Part shown: positions 24,378 through 33,421 of the stretch, in pieces
How the letters are laid out: the number at the start of each line of letters is the position of its first letter
How positions within the stretch are numbered: the first letter of the stretch is position 1
From: an uncultured Caldilineaceae bacterium
Lineage (GTDB): Bacteria > Chloroflexota > Anaerolineae > Caldilineales > Caldilineaceae
Direction: 5' to 3'
DNA length: 64,000 bases
NCBI GenBank assembly: GCA_958295915.1
Contig: OY282381.1
Span: 580,722 to 644,721 of the forward strand
Notes under the pieces: generated by a model
Told to the model about the DNA's origin: nothing
Seen by the model: only the letters and a program-made list of their open reading frames with translations
Databases searched by the model: none
Program-made: the position numbers and the translations under genes

Positions 24378-27005
24378 CTACTTCCTCTCCACTTTCACCC
24401 GCTGTGCGCCGCTGCCGTTGAGCAGCGCGCCCACCGGCGCGCCCGGCAGACTTTCCGGAATCCAGGCGGTACCCGGTTGAACTTGCGCATCGACCGCAAC
24501 CGACAGATCCAGCGCCCCTTGCTCACTCTGCACCGTAACCGCATCGCCCGCTTCGACGCCGATGGCTGCGGCATCGGTTGGGCTGAGGCTGACAGAGGCG
24601 CCGTGGGCCATGGCTTGCATCTGCTCAGTCAGTCGGAAGAGTGTGCCACCGTCGTAAAGAACTGTACCGGTGACGAGGCTGAGGGGATAGTTGCTATCGG
24701 AATGCGAGGAGTGAGAATGGGTATTTCTCTCTCCTCTCTCCTCTTCCGTACGGCGAGCGTTCCCCAGCGCGGGGAAGGAGAGAGCGTGAGAATGGGTGTT
24801 TCTCTCTTCCCTCTCTCCCCTTTCCTCGGATTCAAGCGTCCGAGCATCCCATTGGCGGCCTTGGTCGCCCAAGGCATCCCAGGTCAAGCCGGCGTATACG
24901 GGCACGGCCTGTGTAATTTCAGCGGTGACGCTTTGGGTATCGGGGAATGACCAGTCCACCCCTAGCTGCTGGGCCAGATGAGCCAAAATCATCCAGTCTG
25001 GGGCCGAACGAGACTTTGGATTGCTGATGGCTTTCGGCGCCCTCTGCACTCGGCGTTCCAAATTGGTGAATGTGCCGTCGCTCTCGGCCCAACCGAAAGC
25101 GGGAAGCACCACATCCGCTTTTTGCGCCGTCTCTGTGAGCAGCAGTTCAAAAACGACGAGCAGATCCAGGGTATCCAGATTGGTGGCCCAATCCGGGTGT
25201 TCATCAGCAGGATTGGCGCCCATCACAAACAGGGCAGCCAGGGCGCCCACGTCCAACATCTGCTTGTAGGTGCGCCCGGGGCGGTTGGACAGGGTGCAAT
25301 TCCACAGCTTTTCCAGCCGTGCTCTTGCGGCCGCATCATCCAGTGGGAGATGACCGGGTAACCGATGCGGCAGCACACCCATGTCCCGGCAGCCCTGGGC
25401 ATTGCCATCCAGCCCAACATAGGCCAGCTGGGCGCGATTGCCTGTGGCCAAGGCCAGATTCGTCAATCCATCATACACGCTGTGGCCGTCTTGGCCTCGA
25501 GCTGCCATTGGGCCATAGATGATCAGCGGCCTATGAGCCTCCAGCAGTAGTGTTGCCGCCGCGACGGCCGCGTCTGCGCATGGGGGCAACTTACTCTGTT
25601 CGGTCAGGGCATCCACGGGGGGCGTCCCTACTTCTTTCTGCTCGGGCTCGGCGCCGGCATCCGTCGCTGCCTGCGCCAGGCGATTGAGGAGTGTGGCCTC
25701 TGCGCCCGGTTCATAGGGCAGATACGGGCCGTTGTAGCGGGTCAGCTCGATCTTGCGGGGATGGGCGATAATCAGCTTTACCCCGCCTCTGTGGACGGCG
25801 CGTTTCAGGTGCAGATCCAACACCGGGAGCTCTTCGCTGGGGTCCACGCCGAAGAGAAAAATCGTATCCACCTGCGGGTCAGGCCCATACTGGGGCTTCA
25901 TCAGATCGGCCAGAGCCGGCAGACCGGCCGGCAGGGCCGCTACATCGCCACCATCGCGGTGATCTATATTGTTTGTGCCGACAATTCCACGGAAGAGGCG
26001 CTGGAGCGCGTAGTTGCTTTCGTTGCTGACTTTGCCGCTGCCGATGGCGCCGATGGCATCCGCGCCGTGCTGTTCTTTGATGCTGGTCAACTTTGCGGCG
26101 ATGTAGGCCAGAGCTTCGCTCCACTGCACCGGTGTCAACTTGCCGTTCTTGCGTAGAAGCGGAGCTGTCAGTCGGGTCTCGTCGTTTACCCAAGCGTGGG
26201 CAAAGCGGCCCTTGTCGCAGATCCATTGGTCGTTCACCTGCATATTTTCGCGGCCAACGATGCGCCGCAGTTGGTGGGTGCGGCTGTCCAGGCGCACATT
26301 GCAGCCGATTGAGCAGTGGATGCAGATGCTGGGGGTGCGATCGATCTCCCAAGGGCGGAAGGCAAAGCGCGCCACCCGATTGGTCAGAGCGCCCACCGGG
26401 CAGAGATCGATAATGTTGCCACTGGTCTTCGCATCCACCGGCCGGCCGTCCTGAATGTCAACAATGGTTTCGTTGCCGCGTTCAAACAGGCCCAGTTGTG
26501 GTTTATCTTCCCATTCTTCCAGATAGCGGATGCAGCGCCAGCAGAGAACGCAGCGCTCTTGATCCAGCACGATCGTATCGGAGATATCGTAGTGTTTCTT
26601 GGCGAGCCGCTTCGGTTCGATCAGTTGGCTGATACCAGGCCCGAAGCGCATGGTCTGGTCTTGCAAAGGGCATTCGCCACCCTTATCGCAGATGGGACAA
26701 TCCAATGGATGGTTGAGCAGAATAAATCCGAGATTGGCTTCCTGCACCGTGCGCACCTGTTCCGTATTGGTGCGCACAACCATGCCCTCACTCACAGGCA
26801 GGGTGCAGGAGGCTAACATGGCCGTGCCCCGGGGGCCGTCCACCTCCACCAGACACATACGACAGCAGCCCACCGGGTCCAGTTTGGGGTGAGAGCAGAA
26901 TACGGGGATCTCGACATCCACCATCCGCGCCGCATCCACCAGCAGAATCCCGGAGGGGAGCGACACTTCCTTCTCGTTGATGGTCAGCGTTACGTTTTCA
27001 GTCAT
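24378..27005 (-). CDS. nuoG: NADH-quinone oxidoreductase subunit G (first set)
   Basis: 875 residues. The N-terminal ferredoxin domain has the [2Fe-2S] cysteines (CSHPKL..GCCRMC..C), then HPLDCPICDKGGECPLQ and CVLCWRCIRYLEEW for the [4Fe-4S] clusters. CIHCSIGCN with a later cysteine (WICDKGRFAH) keeps the N7-type cluster motif. The remainder is a molybdopterin oxidoreductase-like domain without obvious cofactor use. A hydrophilic segment at about residues 718-765, with two ERNTHSH units, is odd: its DNA holds two direct repeats 75 bp apart around a small palindrome. It sits just before the C-terminal beta domain (VTGTVLYDGGTLFRLTEQM). Confidence 0.94.
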   Translation of the reverse strand: MTENVTLTINEKEVSLPSGILLVDAARMVDVEIPVFCSHPKLDPVGCCRMCLVEVDGPRGTAMLASCTLPVSEGMVVRTNTEQVRTVQEANLGFILLNHPLDCPICDKGGECPLQDQTMRFGPGISQLIEPKRLAKKHYDISDTIVLDQERCVLCWRCIRYLEEWEDKPQLGLFERGNETIVDIQDGRPVDAKTSGNIIDLCPVGALTNRVARFAFRPWEIDRTPSICIHCSIGCNVRLDSRTHQLRRIVGRENMQVNDQWICDKGRFAHAWVNDETRLTAPLLRKNGKLTPVQWSEALAYIAAKLTSIKEQHGADAIGAIGSGKVSNESNYALQRLFRGIVGTNNIDHRDGGDVAALPAGLPALADLMKPQYGPDPQVDTIFLFGVDPSEELPVLDLHLKRAVHRGGVKLIIAHPRKIELTRYNGPYLPYEPGAEATLLNRLAQAATDAGAEPEQKEVGTPPVDALTEQSKLPPCADAAVAAATLLLEAHRPLIIYGPMAARGQDGHSVYDGLTNLALATGNRAQLAYVGLDGNAQGCRDMGVLPHRLPGHLPLDDAAARARLEKLWNCTLSNRPGRTYKQMLDVGALAALFVMGANPADEHPDWATNLDTLDLLVVFELLLTETAQKADVVLPAFGWAESDGTFTNLERRVQRAPKAISNPKSRSAPDWMILAHLAQQLGVDWSFPDTQSVTAEITQAVPVYAGLTWDALGDQGRQWDARTLESEERGEREERNTHSHALSFPALGNARRTEEERGERNTHSHSSHSDSNYPLSLVTGTVLYDGGTLFRLTEQMQAMAHGASVSLSPTDAAAIGVEAGDAVTVQSEQGALDLSVAVDAQVQPGTAWIPESLPGAPVGALLNGSGAQRVKVERK
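24711..24825. repeat. In-frame direct repeats with palindrome inside nuoG
   Basis: GTGAGAATGGGTATTTCTC from 24711 and GTGAGAATGGGTGTTTCTC from 24786, each followed by a pyrimidine run of CTCTCC type, are spaced 75 bp (25 codons) apart. Between them lies the inverted repeat TTCCCC-AGCGC-GGGGAA at 24760-24776. The reading frame passes through without a stop. Confidence 0.7.
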
Positions 27006-27174
27006 AAGCGATTAGGTCCCCTGAGTAGAAGAGAGACATTATTGAGAAGAAACTCGTCACTTCCGTCTGCTAGCGGCTATATTGCAGAATCTGGATTGCG
27101 GATAACTCCGCTTCTTGCATTGGACTGTGATACAGCTGACGAGTGCGCGCGGGTATCGCCATTTTCGGCCTTCC

Positions 27175-29151
27175 TCAGTCATCCCCCGTCGCCAGGTCAT
27201 CGTGCAGGACGATCGTTTCACCTGTCGGCGCAAATGCGCTGGCGCGCAGACCGCTTGGTTCATGTGTATTCGGGCGATAGGCTGGGCGAATGGGCAGAAC
27301 CGGGCCGACTTCATCGGGATTGGCGCGTTCGACTTGCGCGGTAAATTCACTGCGGAATTTGAGCAGATTGCTCTGCAGACCCCACACCGATGCTTCCCCG
27401 AAGGGGCAGAAGCTCTTGCCAGCGATATTTTGGGCGATATACTCCATCAGTTCCAGATCTCTGCCCAAGCCCTGCCCTTCCTCAATCCGCAGCAGAATCT
27501 TTTCCAACCAGGCGGTGCCTTCCCGGCATGGGGTGCATTTGCCGCAGCTCTCTTCTCGGTAGAAACTAAGCGTACGCCGGGCCACCTCCACCATGGTTGT
27601 ACGCGCGTCGATGGCGATAACGCCGGCGGAGCCGAGCAGAGAACCGGCTGCGGCCACGCTCTCGAAATCCAGAGGCGTATCGAACTGATCTGGCGTCAGC
27701 AGCTTCATCGACAGACCACCGGGCACAATCGCTTTGATTTCGTGGTTGTCATCCTCCGGGCCGCCGCCGTACTCATAAACCAACTCATTCAAGGGCGTGG
27801 CGTGAGGCAACTCATAGAGACCGGGGCGTTTGACATTTCCACTGAGGCAGAATATACGCATGCCAGGGCTGCGCTCGGCGCCGAACTGTTTGTACCAATC
27901 GACACCGTAGCGCATAACGTGGGTGACATTACAGATCGACTCGACGTTATTCACAATTGTCGGTTTGGCGTACAGCCCTTCCACCGCGGGGAAGGGCGGT
28001 TTCAAACGTGGTTGGCCGCGATAGCCCTCCAGGCTGGAAAGCTGAGCCGTCTCTTCGCCGCATTCGTAGGCGCCCGCGCCCCGATGGAGCACCAGATCCA
28101 GTTTTTTGCCGCTACCGAAGATGTTGTCGCCCAGGTAGCCTTTGGCTGTGGCCTCGGCGATGGCCTCCTGCAGGCGGACGTAGGCAAAATAGTATTCGCC
28201 CCGGATATAGATGAACGCCTTCTCCGACTCGATGGCATGACAACTCAAAATAATGCCTTCGAGGAGTTGGTGCGGGTCATATTCCATCACAATGCGGTCT
28301 TTGAATGTGCCCGGCTCTGACTCGTCGGCATTGACGACCAGATAGCGGGGGTAGACACCCTGTGGCAGAAATCCCCACTTGACACCGGTGGGGAAGCCGG
28401 CGCCCCCGCGGCCACGGATACCGCTGGCTTTGATCTGATCTACCATATCCGCTGGCGCGACTTCGCTCAGCACACGTCTGGCGGTCTCGTAGCCGCCGTC
28501 GGCTTCGTATGTGTCGATTTTGTGGCTATCCCGCTGGTTCAGACGGGCCATCAGATAGCGGGGTTCCATACCGCCGGTGCGATAGGGGCCGTCCGCCGCG
28601 CCCTCACTGTTCGGGTCGGCCTGCGGCGTCCAGCGTTCCAGGCTGCGGAAGCCGTTGCCGGATTTGAGCAGGGTGATGACTTTTTCTATATCCTCGGCTG
28701 AGTCCAGATTTTCGAAGTAACGGATCTGGCCGGTCTTCTGATCGGTGATGGCCGCCATGGGCGCTGTACCACAAGAGCCGAGACATTCCATGTGATCCAG
28801 CGCGAACTGGTCGTCTGCGGTCTTTTCGCCGTGGTGGATGCCCAAAGCGTTTTCGAAGTCGTGGAGGCACTGCTTGCCACCGCGGAGCATACAGGGCACA
28901 TTTGTGCAGACTTCGATATGATATTCGGCCTTCGGCTGCTCGTGCAACATCGTATAGAAACCGACGACCGCGCCCACTTCGGCTGGGGCGATGCCGAGGA
29001 TATCGGCCAGTTCGTCCTGGGCCTGCACTGGGCAGTAGCCGTACTCTCGCTGGATCACATACAGCGCGGGCAGAATTCCCGAACGCTGCCGGCCCGCCGG
29101 ATAGCGGGCGAGTATCTCGTCGATTTCCTGCCGCATCAGTTCGGTGATCAT
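27175..29151 (-). CDS. nuoEF: NADH-quinone oxidoreductase, fused subunits E and F
   Basis: 658 residues. Residues 1-165 are NuoE, the thioredoxin-like [2Fe-2S] protein, with ligands C82 and C87 (CTNVPC) and C123 and C127 (CLGSC). After a linker of about 25-30 residues comes NuoF: the FMN/NADH site GRGGAGFPTGVKWGF, DESEPGTFKDR, GAYECGEETAQLSSLEG, and the [4Fe-4S] N3 motif ESCGKCTPCREGT with a later cysteine at SFCPFGE. NADH enters the complex here. Separate nuoE and nuoF genes are usual; the fused state is unbroken in the DNA, with no stop or frameshift. A 169-bp gap without visible signals follows before nuoG. Confidence 0.95.
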   Translation of the reverse strand: MITELMRQEIDEILARYPAGRQRSGILPALYVIQREYGYCPVQAQDELADILGIAPAEVGAVVGFYTMLHEQPKAEYHIEVCTNVPCMLRGGKQCLHDFENALGIHHGEKTADDQFALDHMECLGSCGTAPMAAITDQKTGQIRYFENLDSAEDIEKVITLLKSGNGFRSLERWTPQADPNSEGAADGPYRTGGMEPRYLMARLNQRDSHKIDTYEADGGYETARRVLSEVAPADMVDQIKASGIRGRGGAGFPTGVKWGFLPQGVYPRYLVVNADESEPGTFKDRIVMEYDPHQLLEGIILSCHAIESEKAFIYIRGEYYFAYVRLQEAIAEATAKGYLGDNIFGSGKKLDLVLHRGAGAYECGEETAQLSSLEGYRGQPRLKPPFPAVEGLYAKPTIVNNVESICNVTHVMRYGVDWYKQFGAERSPGMRIFCLSGNVKRPGLYELPHATPLNELVYEYGGGPEDDNHEIKAIVPGGLSMKLLTPDQFDTPLDFESVAAAGSLLGSAGVIAIDARTTMVEVARRTLSFYREESCGKCTPCREGTAWLEKILLRIEEGQGLGRDLELMEYIAQNIAGKSFCPFGEASVWGLQSNLLKFRSEFTAQVERANPDEVGPVLPIRPAYRPNTHEPSGLRASAFAPTGETIVLHDDLATGDD

Positions 29152-29218
29152 GTCAGGACTCTCACAATAAAAACCGGTGGCCAGTGGTCAGTTTACGCAC
29201 TACGCATGATCGCTGCAG

Positions 29219-31093
29219 TTACCGATCCACTTCGCCCAGCACGATATCGATCGATCCGATGTTGGTGACCACGTCGGATAGCATCTCGCCGCGACTGATA
29301 TGGTCGATGGCGTAGAGATTGTTGAAGCTGGGGCCGTGAACATGGAGACGATACGGTTTGGCCGAACCATCGCTGTAGACGAAAAAGCCCAACTCGCCTT
29401 TGCTGCCTTCAATGCCGTGATAGAAGAAACCCGGCGACACGTGGAAGCCTTCGGTCATCAGTTTGAAGTGGTGGATCAACGCCTCCATGCTGACGTCGAG
29501 TTCGGCGCGAGGGGGAGCGGAGACTTTGCGATTGTTCGATTTATATAAGCCGCTGGGAAGAGTATCCACCGCCTGCTGCAGAATGCGGATGCTCTGGCGC
29601 ATCTCTTCCATGCGGACACGATAGCGTCCATAGCAGTCGCCTCTGTCGCTGGTAGGCACTTCAAACTCATACCCTTCATAGCCGCTGTACGGCCGATCTC
29701 GGCGTAAATCCCAATCGACGCCACTACCGCGCAGCATCGGTCCGGTCAGCCCCATAGCCAACCCATCTTCGCGGCTGATGTAGCCGACACCTGCCAGGCG
29801 CTCCTGCCATAGGGGGGCGTCGGTCAACATCGCCTCGTACTCTCGGATCTTCTGAGGCATCACGCGGATAAAATCCTTGAGTTCTGTGATAAACGCCTTG
29901 GGCAGATCCTGCCAGACACCGCCAATGCGGATATAACTGACCGTCAGACGCGCGCCACAGACCATCTCAAACAGGTCCAGAATCCGTTCCCGTTCTCGGG
30001 TGGCATACATCAGCAAACTCATGCCCGTGCCGGAGACGTCCAGCACATGGGTGGCCAGCCAGAACAGGTGGGAGGCGATGCGCTGCATTTCCACCATAAT
30101 CACCCGGATCACCTGTGCCCGCTCGGGGATCTCCAGGCCCAGCATATGTTCCACTGTCAGGCAGTACCCCAGATTGTTGGCCATGGCAGACAGGTAGTCC
30201 ATGCGATCGGTATAGTAAACGAAATCTTTATAGCGCTTATGTTCAGCGGTTTTCTCGAACCCGGAGTGGAGAAAACCCAAATCCGGATCGATGCTGACGA
30301 CCCGCTCGCCGTCCAGTTCCACCACCAGCCGCAGCACACCGTGGGTGCTGGGGTGATGGGGCCCCATATTGATGATCATATTTTCCCGACTCATCCCTGG
30401 CGGCAGGTCTGGCGCAGCGCTTTCTGCGGGCAGGATCTGCGCGCCGAGCGTTTCGAATTCCGGGTCGTCCCACGTGAGGGTAAAGGGCACCTCCTCACCA
30501 CCGAGGGGCGTCTGTTTCTGCAAGGGATGATAGGGCCAGTTCTTGGGCATCAAAATGCGGCGCAGATCTGGATGGCCGTCAAACTGAATCCCCATCAGAT
30601 CGTACACTTCCCGCTCCGGCCAGTCCGCGCCGCGAAATACACCGGTCAGACTATCAATATGGGGCAGCAGAGTTTCGTTATGGTCTGCGGATGGCGCAGG
30701 CGACGCGGCGGCCTCACAGTTGGTGACAAGCGTCAGGTGCTGGTTGCGGGTATAGGAGCGGAATTGATAGATCGCCTGAAAGCGGGCGTCATCGCCGTTC
30801 AAGGGCAGATGGGAACGGTCCACACTCGTAACGTCGATGAGGGTTTCGTATTGAAGTTGGGGATCAGCGCGCAGGAAAGCCGCCAGTGCTTTCAGTTGGG
30901 CTGGTTTGACGTACACAACCTGATTGCCATTGTGCAGACCGGCGGCGCCGATATCGTCGCCGAAACGTTCTCGTATCCGCCGGGTGTCGTCTGTCTCCCC
31001 TGTTGGCAATGGCGCAGCAGCGGGAATACCCGGCGGATTCAGCGTGCGCTGGGTCTCATAGGAGCGAGATATCGGTGCAACATCAAGAGGCAT
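29219..31093 (-). CDS. nuoCD: NADH-quinone oxidoreductase, fused subunits C and D
   Basis: 624 residues. Residues about 40-215 are NuoC (30-kDa type, [30 protein letters not shown] cited by its [10 protein letters not shown] core). Residues about 235-624 are NuoD (49-kDa), opening [19 protein letters not shown], with the quinone-site histidine in [20 protein letters not shown] and [12 protein letters not shown] motifs follow. It ends [11 protein letters not shown], the typical NuoD terminus. The ATG lies 43 bp from the end of a broken tnpB, so the transposon landed exactly in the nuoB-nuoCD gap. Confidence 0.96.
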   Translation of the reverse strand: MPLDVAPISRSYETQRTLNPPGIPAAAPLPTGETDDTRRIRERFGDDIGAAGLHNGNQVVYVKPAQLKALAAFLRADPQLQYETLIDVTSVDRSHLPLNGDDARFQAIYQFRSYTRNQHLTLVTNCEAAASPAPSADHNETLLPHIDSLTGVFRGADWPEREVYDLMGIQFDGHPDLRRILMPKNWPYHPLQKQTPLGGEEVPFTLTWDDPEFETLGAQILPAESAAPDLPPGMSRENMIINMGPHHPSTHGVLRLVVELDGERVVSIDPDLGFLHSGFEKTAEHKRYKDFVYYTDRMDYLSAMANNLGYCLTVEHMLGLEIPERAQVIRVIMVEMQRIASHLFWLATHVLDVSGTGMSLLMYATRERERILDLFEMVCGARLTVSYIRIGGVWQDLPKAFITELKDFIRVMPQKIREYEAMLTDAPLWQERLAGVGYISREDGLAMGLTGPMLRGSGVDWDLRRDRPYSGYEGYEFEVPTSDRGDCYGRYRVRMEEMRQSIRILQQAVDTLPSGLYKSNNRKVSAPPRAELDVSMEALIHHFKLMTEGFHVSPGFFYHGIEGSKGELGFFVYSDGSAKPYRLHVHGPSFNNLYAIDHISRGEMLSDVVTNIGSIDIVLGEVDR

Positions 31094-31107
31094 TTTTTAG
31101 GGGAATT

Positions 31108-31131
31108 ATATACTTAACTGCACAAGTATAT
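31108..31131. repeat. Inverted repeat at tnpB-element end
   Basis: ATATACTT at 31108-31115 and AAGTATAT at 31124-31131 with loop AACTGCAC, just past the tnpB stop codon. A subterminal hairpin at this position fits the right end of an IS200/IS605- or IS607-type element; it may instead act as a weak terminator inside the nuo transcript. Confidence 0.45.
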
Positions 31132-31136
31132 CTTTC

Positions 31137-31702
31137 TCAGCCAGCTTTCGGCTGTGCGGGATATTCCCACCCGCGTTCCTGAATATTTTTAGCGGCGTTC
31201 ACATCCCGGTCTTCCGTATGTCCACACGAGGGGCATACAAAGGTCCGATAATCCGCCAGCTTCTCTTTCCTTACTTCATCGCAACGGGAACAGGTCTTGG
31301 ATGTGTTGCTGGGGTCAACTTCAATGAATTGTCTACCGGCCCATTCTGCCTTGTAGCGCAACTGCTGAAATAGAACGCCCCATGTCTGTTCCATCATGCT
31401 GCGATTCAAACCACGTTTACGGCTACCACCCTTGCGAGACATGTTCTGTATTGCCAATTTCTCAACCGCTATCTTCTGATATTTCCGCACGATAGCAGTG
31501 GTCAACTGATGGCATTCATTGCGATTGCGCACCGTATTCCTACGCCTCTCACGAGCATAGGCGGATACCGCCTTTCGTCGTCGATTGCTGCCTTTCCTCT
31601 TTGTTGTCAGGCAAACCGCGCACTGCCAGCAGCGCGAGTAAAATAGCGTTCCTGTTCCGCTGTCGGCTCCAGCCTGATTTTGTGTGTCAGTGTAACGTTC
31701 AT
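31137..31702 (-). pseudogene. TnpB (OrfB) family RNA-guided nuclease, broken
   Basis: The N-terminal piece starts at ATG 31702 and reads MNVTLTHKIRLEPTAEQ, then RYFTRAAGSARFA before a stop, the standard TnpB opening. The reading then continues one frame over as LTTKRKGSNRRRKAV, then YARERRRNTVRNRNECHQLTT, down to 31137. So an internal deletion of roughly 150-200 residues has joined the ends out of frame. The C-terminal part keeps VEKLAIQNM (RuvC II region), the zinc finger CSRCDEVRKE..FVCPSCG, and DRDVNAAKNI (RuvC III aspartate). The RuvC I region is missing, so it cannot cut DNA. It sits between nuoB and nuoCD. Confidence 0.88.
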
Positions 31703-31759
31703 AAACGTTTCGCCACCTTTATTCACAAATCCCTCTGCTGCAGTTAGCCCCATTCGCTT

Positions 31760-32293
31760 TCAGGCGCCTAATGGAATAATTTCTTCAATCGCCAGCTGTT
31801 CTTCAGCCTGGGAGAGTCTATCCGCGCTGATACTTTCGCGCGCCTGTTTTTCGCGCAGCTTGTCCAGAGCGTATAACAGAGATTCAGGCCGGGGCGGGCA
31901 GCCGGGCACATATACATCGACGGGGATGATCTTGTCCACCCCCTGAATGATGGCGTAATTGTTAAAAGGGCCGCCGGCACTGGCGCAAATGCCCATGGCA
32001 ATCACCCATTTGGGGGCAGACATCTGATCATAAATCCGTTTGATAACCGGCGCCATCTTGTTGCTCACGCGGCCGGAGACGATCATCAGGTCGGCTTGCC
32101 GCGGGCTGGCGCGGAACAGCTCTGAGCCATAGCGGGCGATGTCGTGGCGAGCCGTACCGGTAGCGATCATTTCCATGGCGCAGCATGCCAGACCGAAAAG
32201 GAGCGGCCACGTGCTATTGGCGCGCCCCCAATTGATGACGCTGTCCAGGGTTGTGGTCAATATGCCTTCAGGAACTTTCTGCTCTAAACCCAT
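31760..32293 (-). CDS. nuoB: NADH-quinone oxidoreductase subunit B (first set)
   Basis: 177 residues, carrier of the terminal [4Fe-4S] cluster N2. The tandem cysteines are in [10 protein letters not shown]; the other ligands are in [13 protein letters not shown] and [17 protein letters not shown]. It follows nuoA by 109 bp and is separated from nuoCD by the broken tnpB. The second nuo set has no nuoB. Confidence 0.97.
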   Translation of the reverse strand: MGLEQKVPEGILTTTLDSVINWGRANSTWPLLFGLACCAMEMIATGTARHDIARYGSELFRASPRQADLMIVSGRVSNKMAPVIKRIYDQMSAPKWVIAMGICASAGGPFNNYAIIQGVDKIIPVDVYVPGCPPRPESLLYALDKLREKQARESISADRLSQAEEQLAIEEIIPLGA

Positions 32294-32402
32294 TTCTGTT
32301 CCTTAACGCGGTGGCTCGTGGTCGGGTGACCACTTCCTAAGCGGTCCCTATGACTGTCAGGCGTCATGTTCTGAAAACATCTACGCGCCGACAGCGGATC
32401 CT

Positions 32403-32768
32403 CTAGTCCTTATAGTCCCAGTCGAGAGCGCCCTTCTTCCATTCGTAGAGGAAACCGACCACGAGAACGATGAAAAAGGGAATCATTGCCAGCAGCGCAA
32501 ACAGGCGCAGATCTCTCAGGACAGCGGCCCACGGATAGAGGAAGATCACTTCGATATCGAAGATCAGAAAGAGCATTGCGACCAGATAGTACTTCACCGG
32601 GAACCGGCGTCGGGCGTCGGCAAAGGGGATAATTCCCGATTCGTATGGTTCCAGTTTTTGTTTGTTGCGCTCTCGTGGGCCAAGCAAGGACGGCAGACCG
32701 ATGGCGATCAGCCCAAATCCGCCCGCCAGAATGATCAATATGAGCAGTGGAAGATAATCACTCGCCAT
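32403..32768 (-). CDS. nuoA: NADH-quinone oxidoreductase subunit A (first set)
   Basis: 121 residues, three membrane helices. The conserved loop YESGIIPFADARRRFPVKYYLVAMLFLIFDIEVIFLYPW (cited by FPVKYYLVAMLFLIFDIE) matches the family. It is the first gene of the leftward operon, about 70 nt downstream of a strong promoter. Confidence 0.96.
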   Translation of the reverse strand: MASDYLPLLILIILAGGFGLIAIGLPSLLGPRERNKQKLEPYESGIIPFADARRRFPVKYYLVAMLFLIFDIEVIFLYPWAAVLRDLRLFALLAMIPFFIVLVVGFLYEWKKGALDWDYKD

Positions 32769-32839
32769 CCCGATATTCCTTTTCGAGGCTTCTGTTCAGG
32801 ATTGGGGAATCATTCGTGCATTTTTCCACGAACCACGCT

Positions 32840-32869
32840 ATTCTAGCACGAATAGAATTCGGTTGTCAA
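32840..32869 (-). promoter_or_regulatory. Promoter of the first nuo operon
   Basis: On the minus strand, exact TTGACA (plus coordinates 32869-32864), an 18-bp spacer, and TAGAAT (32845-32840). Transcription should start near 32833, about 65 nt before nuoA. Confidence 0.75.
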
Positions 32870-32908
32870 AGCCAACAGCAACTGAATGCGTTTGGGCAGG
32901 GTGCAAAC

Positions 32909-32938
32909 TTTCCCTTTCAGAAATCGCTATGCTATACT
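32909..32938 (+). promoter_or_regulatory. Possible promoter of the second nuo set
   Basis: TATACT at 32933-32938 is a good -10; the -35 is poor (TTTCCC at 32909-32914, 18-bp spacer). It lies about 45 nt before the second nuoA in the shared divergent gap. Weaker than the promoter facing the other way, so the two sets may be expressed at different levels. Confidence 0.4.
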
Positions 32939-32980
32939 TTCCTGGCAGTTTGTTCTTTTCCACACAAACGGATTTATGGC

Positions 32981-33337
32981 ATGCTGACTCAGTATTTTTT
33001 CATTTTAATCATGTCCGGCCTGGCGGTCGTGTTGCCTCTCGCCGCCATTGTGATGGGCCACTTTCTTGGCCCCCGGCGACCGGACGAAATCAAGAATGAC
33101 ATCTATGAGAGTGGTGTCGAGACGATTGGCGATACGTGGGTGCAGTTTCGCGCCCAATACTATCTGATCGGTCTCATTTTCGTTGTGTTTGATGTGGAAG
33201 CTCTTTTCCTCTTCCCCATCGCCGTGGCGTATCAGCAGCTGGAACTGTTTGCCGTGCTCGCGGCGATCTTCTTTATTGCGCTACTGGTGGTCGGGCTGTT
33301 GTACGATTGGCGCAAGGGCGCCTTGGAATGGCAGTAG
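32981..33337 (+). CDS. nuoA: NADH-quinone oxidoreductase subunit A (second set)
   Basis: 118 residues with three membrane helices. IYESGVETIGDTWVQFRAQYYLIGLIFVVFDVEALFLFPIAV (cited by QFRAQYYLIGLIFVVFDVEA) is the family core. ATG at 32981 is chosen because the residues before it have no membrane or family character. It is only about 40% similar by eye to the first NuoA, so this is not a recent duplicate. It starts the rightward membrane-arm set. Confidence 0.95.
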   Translation: MLTQYFFILIMSGLAVVLPLAAIVMGHFLGPRRPDEIKNDIYESGVETIGDTWVQFRAQYYLIGLIFVVFDVEALFLFPIAVAYQQLELFAVLAAIFFIALLVVGLLYDWRKGALEWQ

Positions 33338-33421
33338 GCCTGTCACCTATGCGGTATTCTTCGCTACGCATTGCGGCTCTTGCCGGCTGTTTTTCCCTGG
33401 CACTGTCTTGGAGGCACTGAT

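Noticed and set aside
27115..28320. A 401-codon frame opposite nuoEF
   Set aside because: Antisense shadow of NuoF; no similarity to any family.
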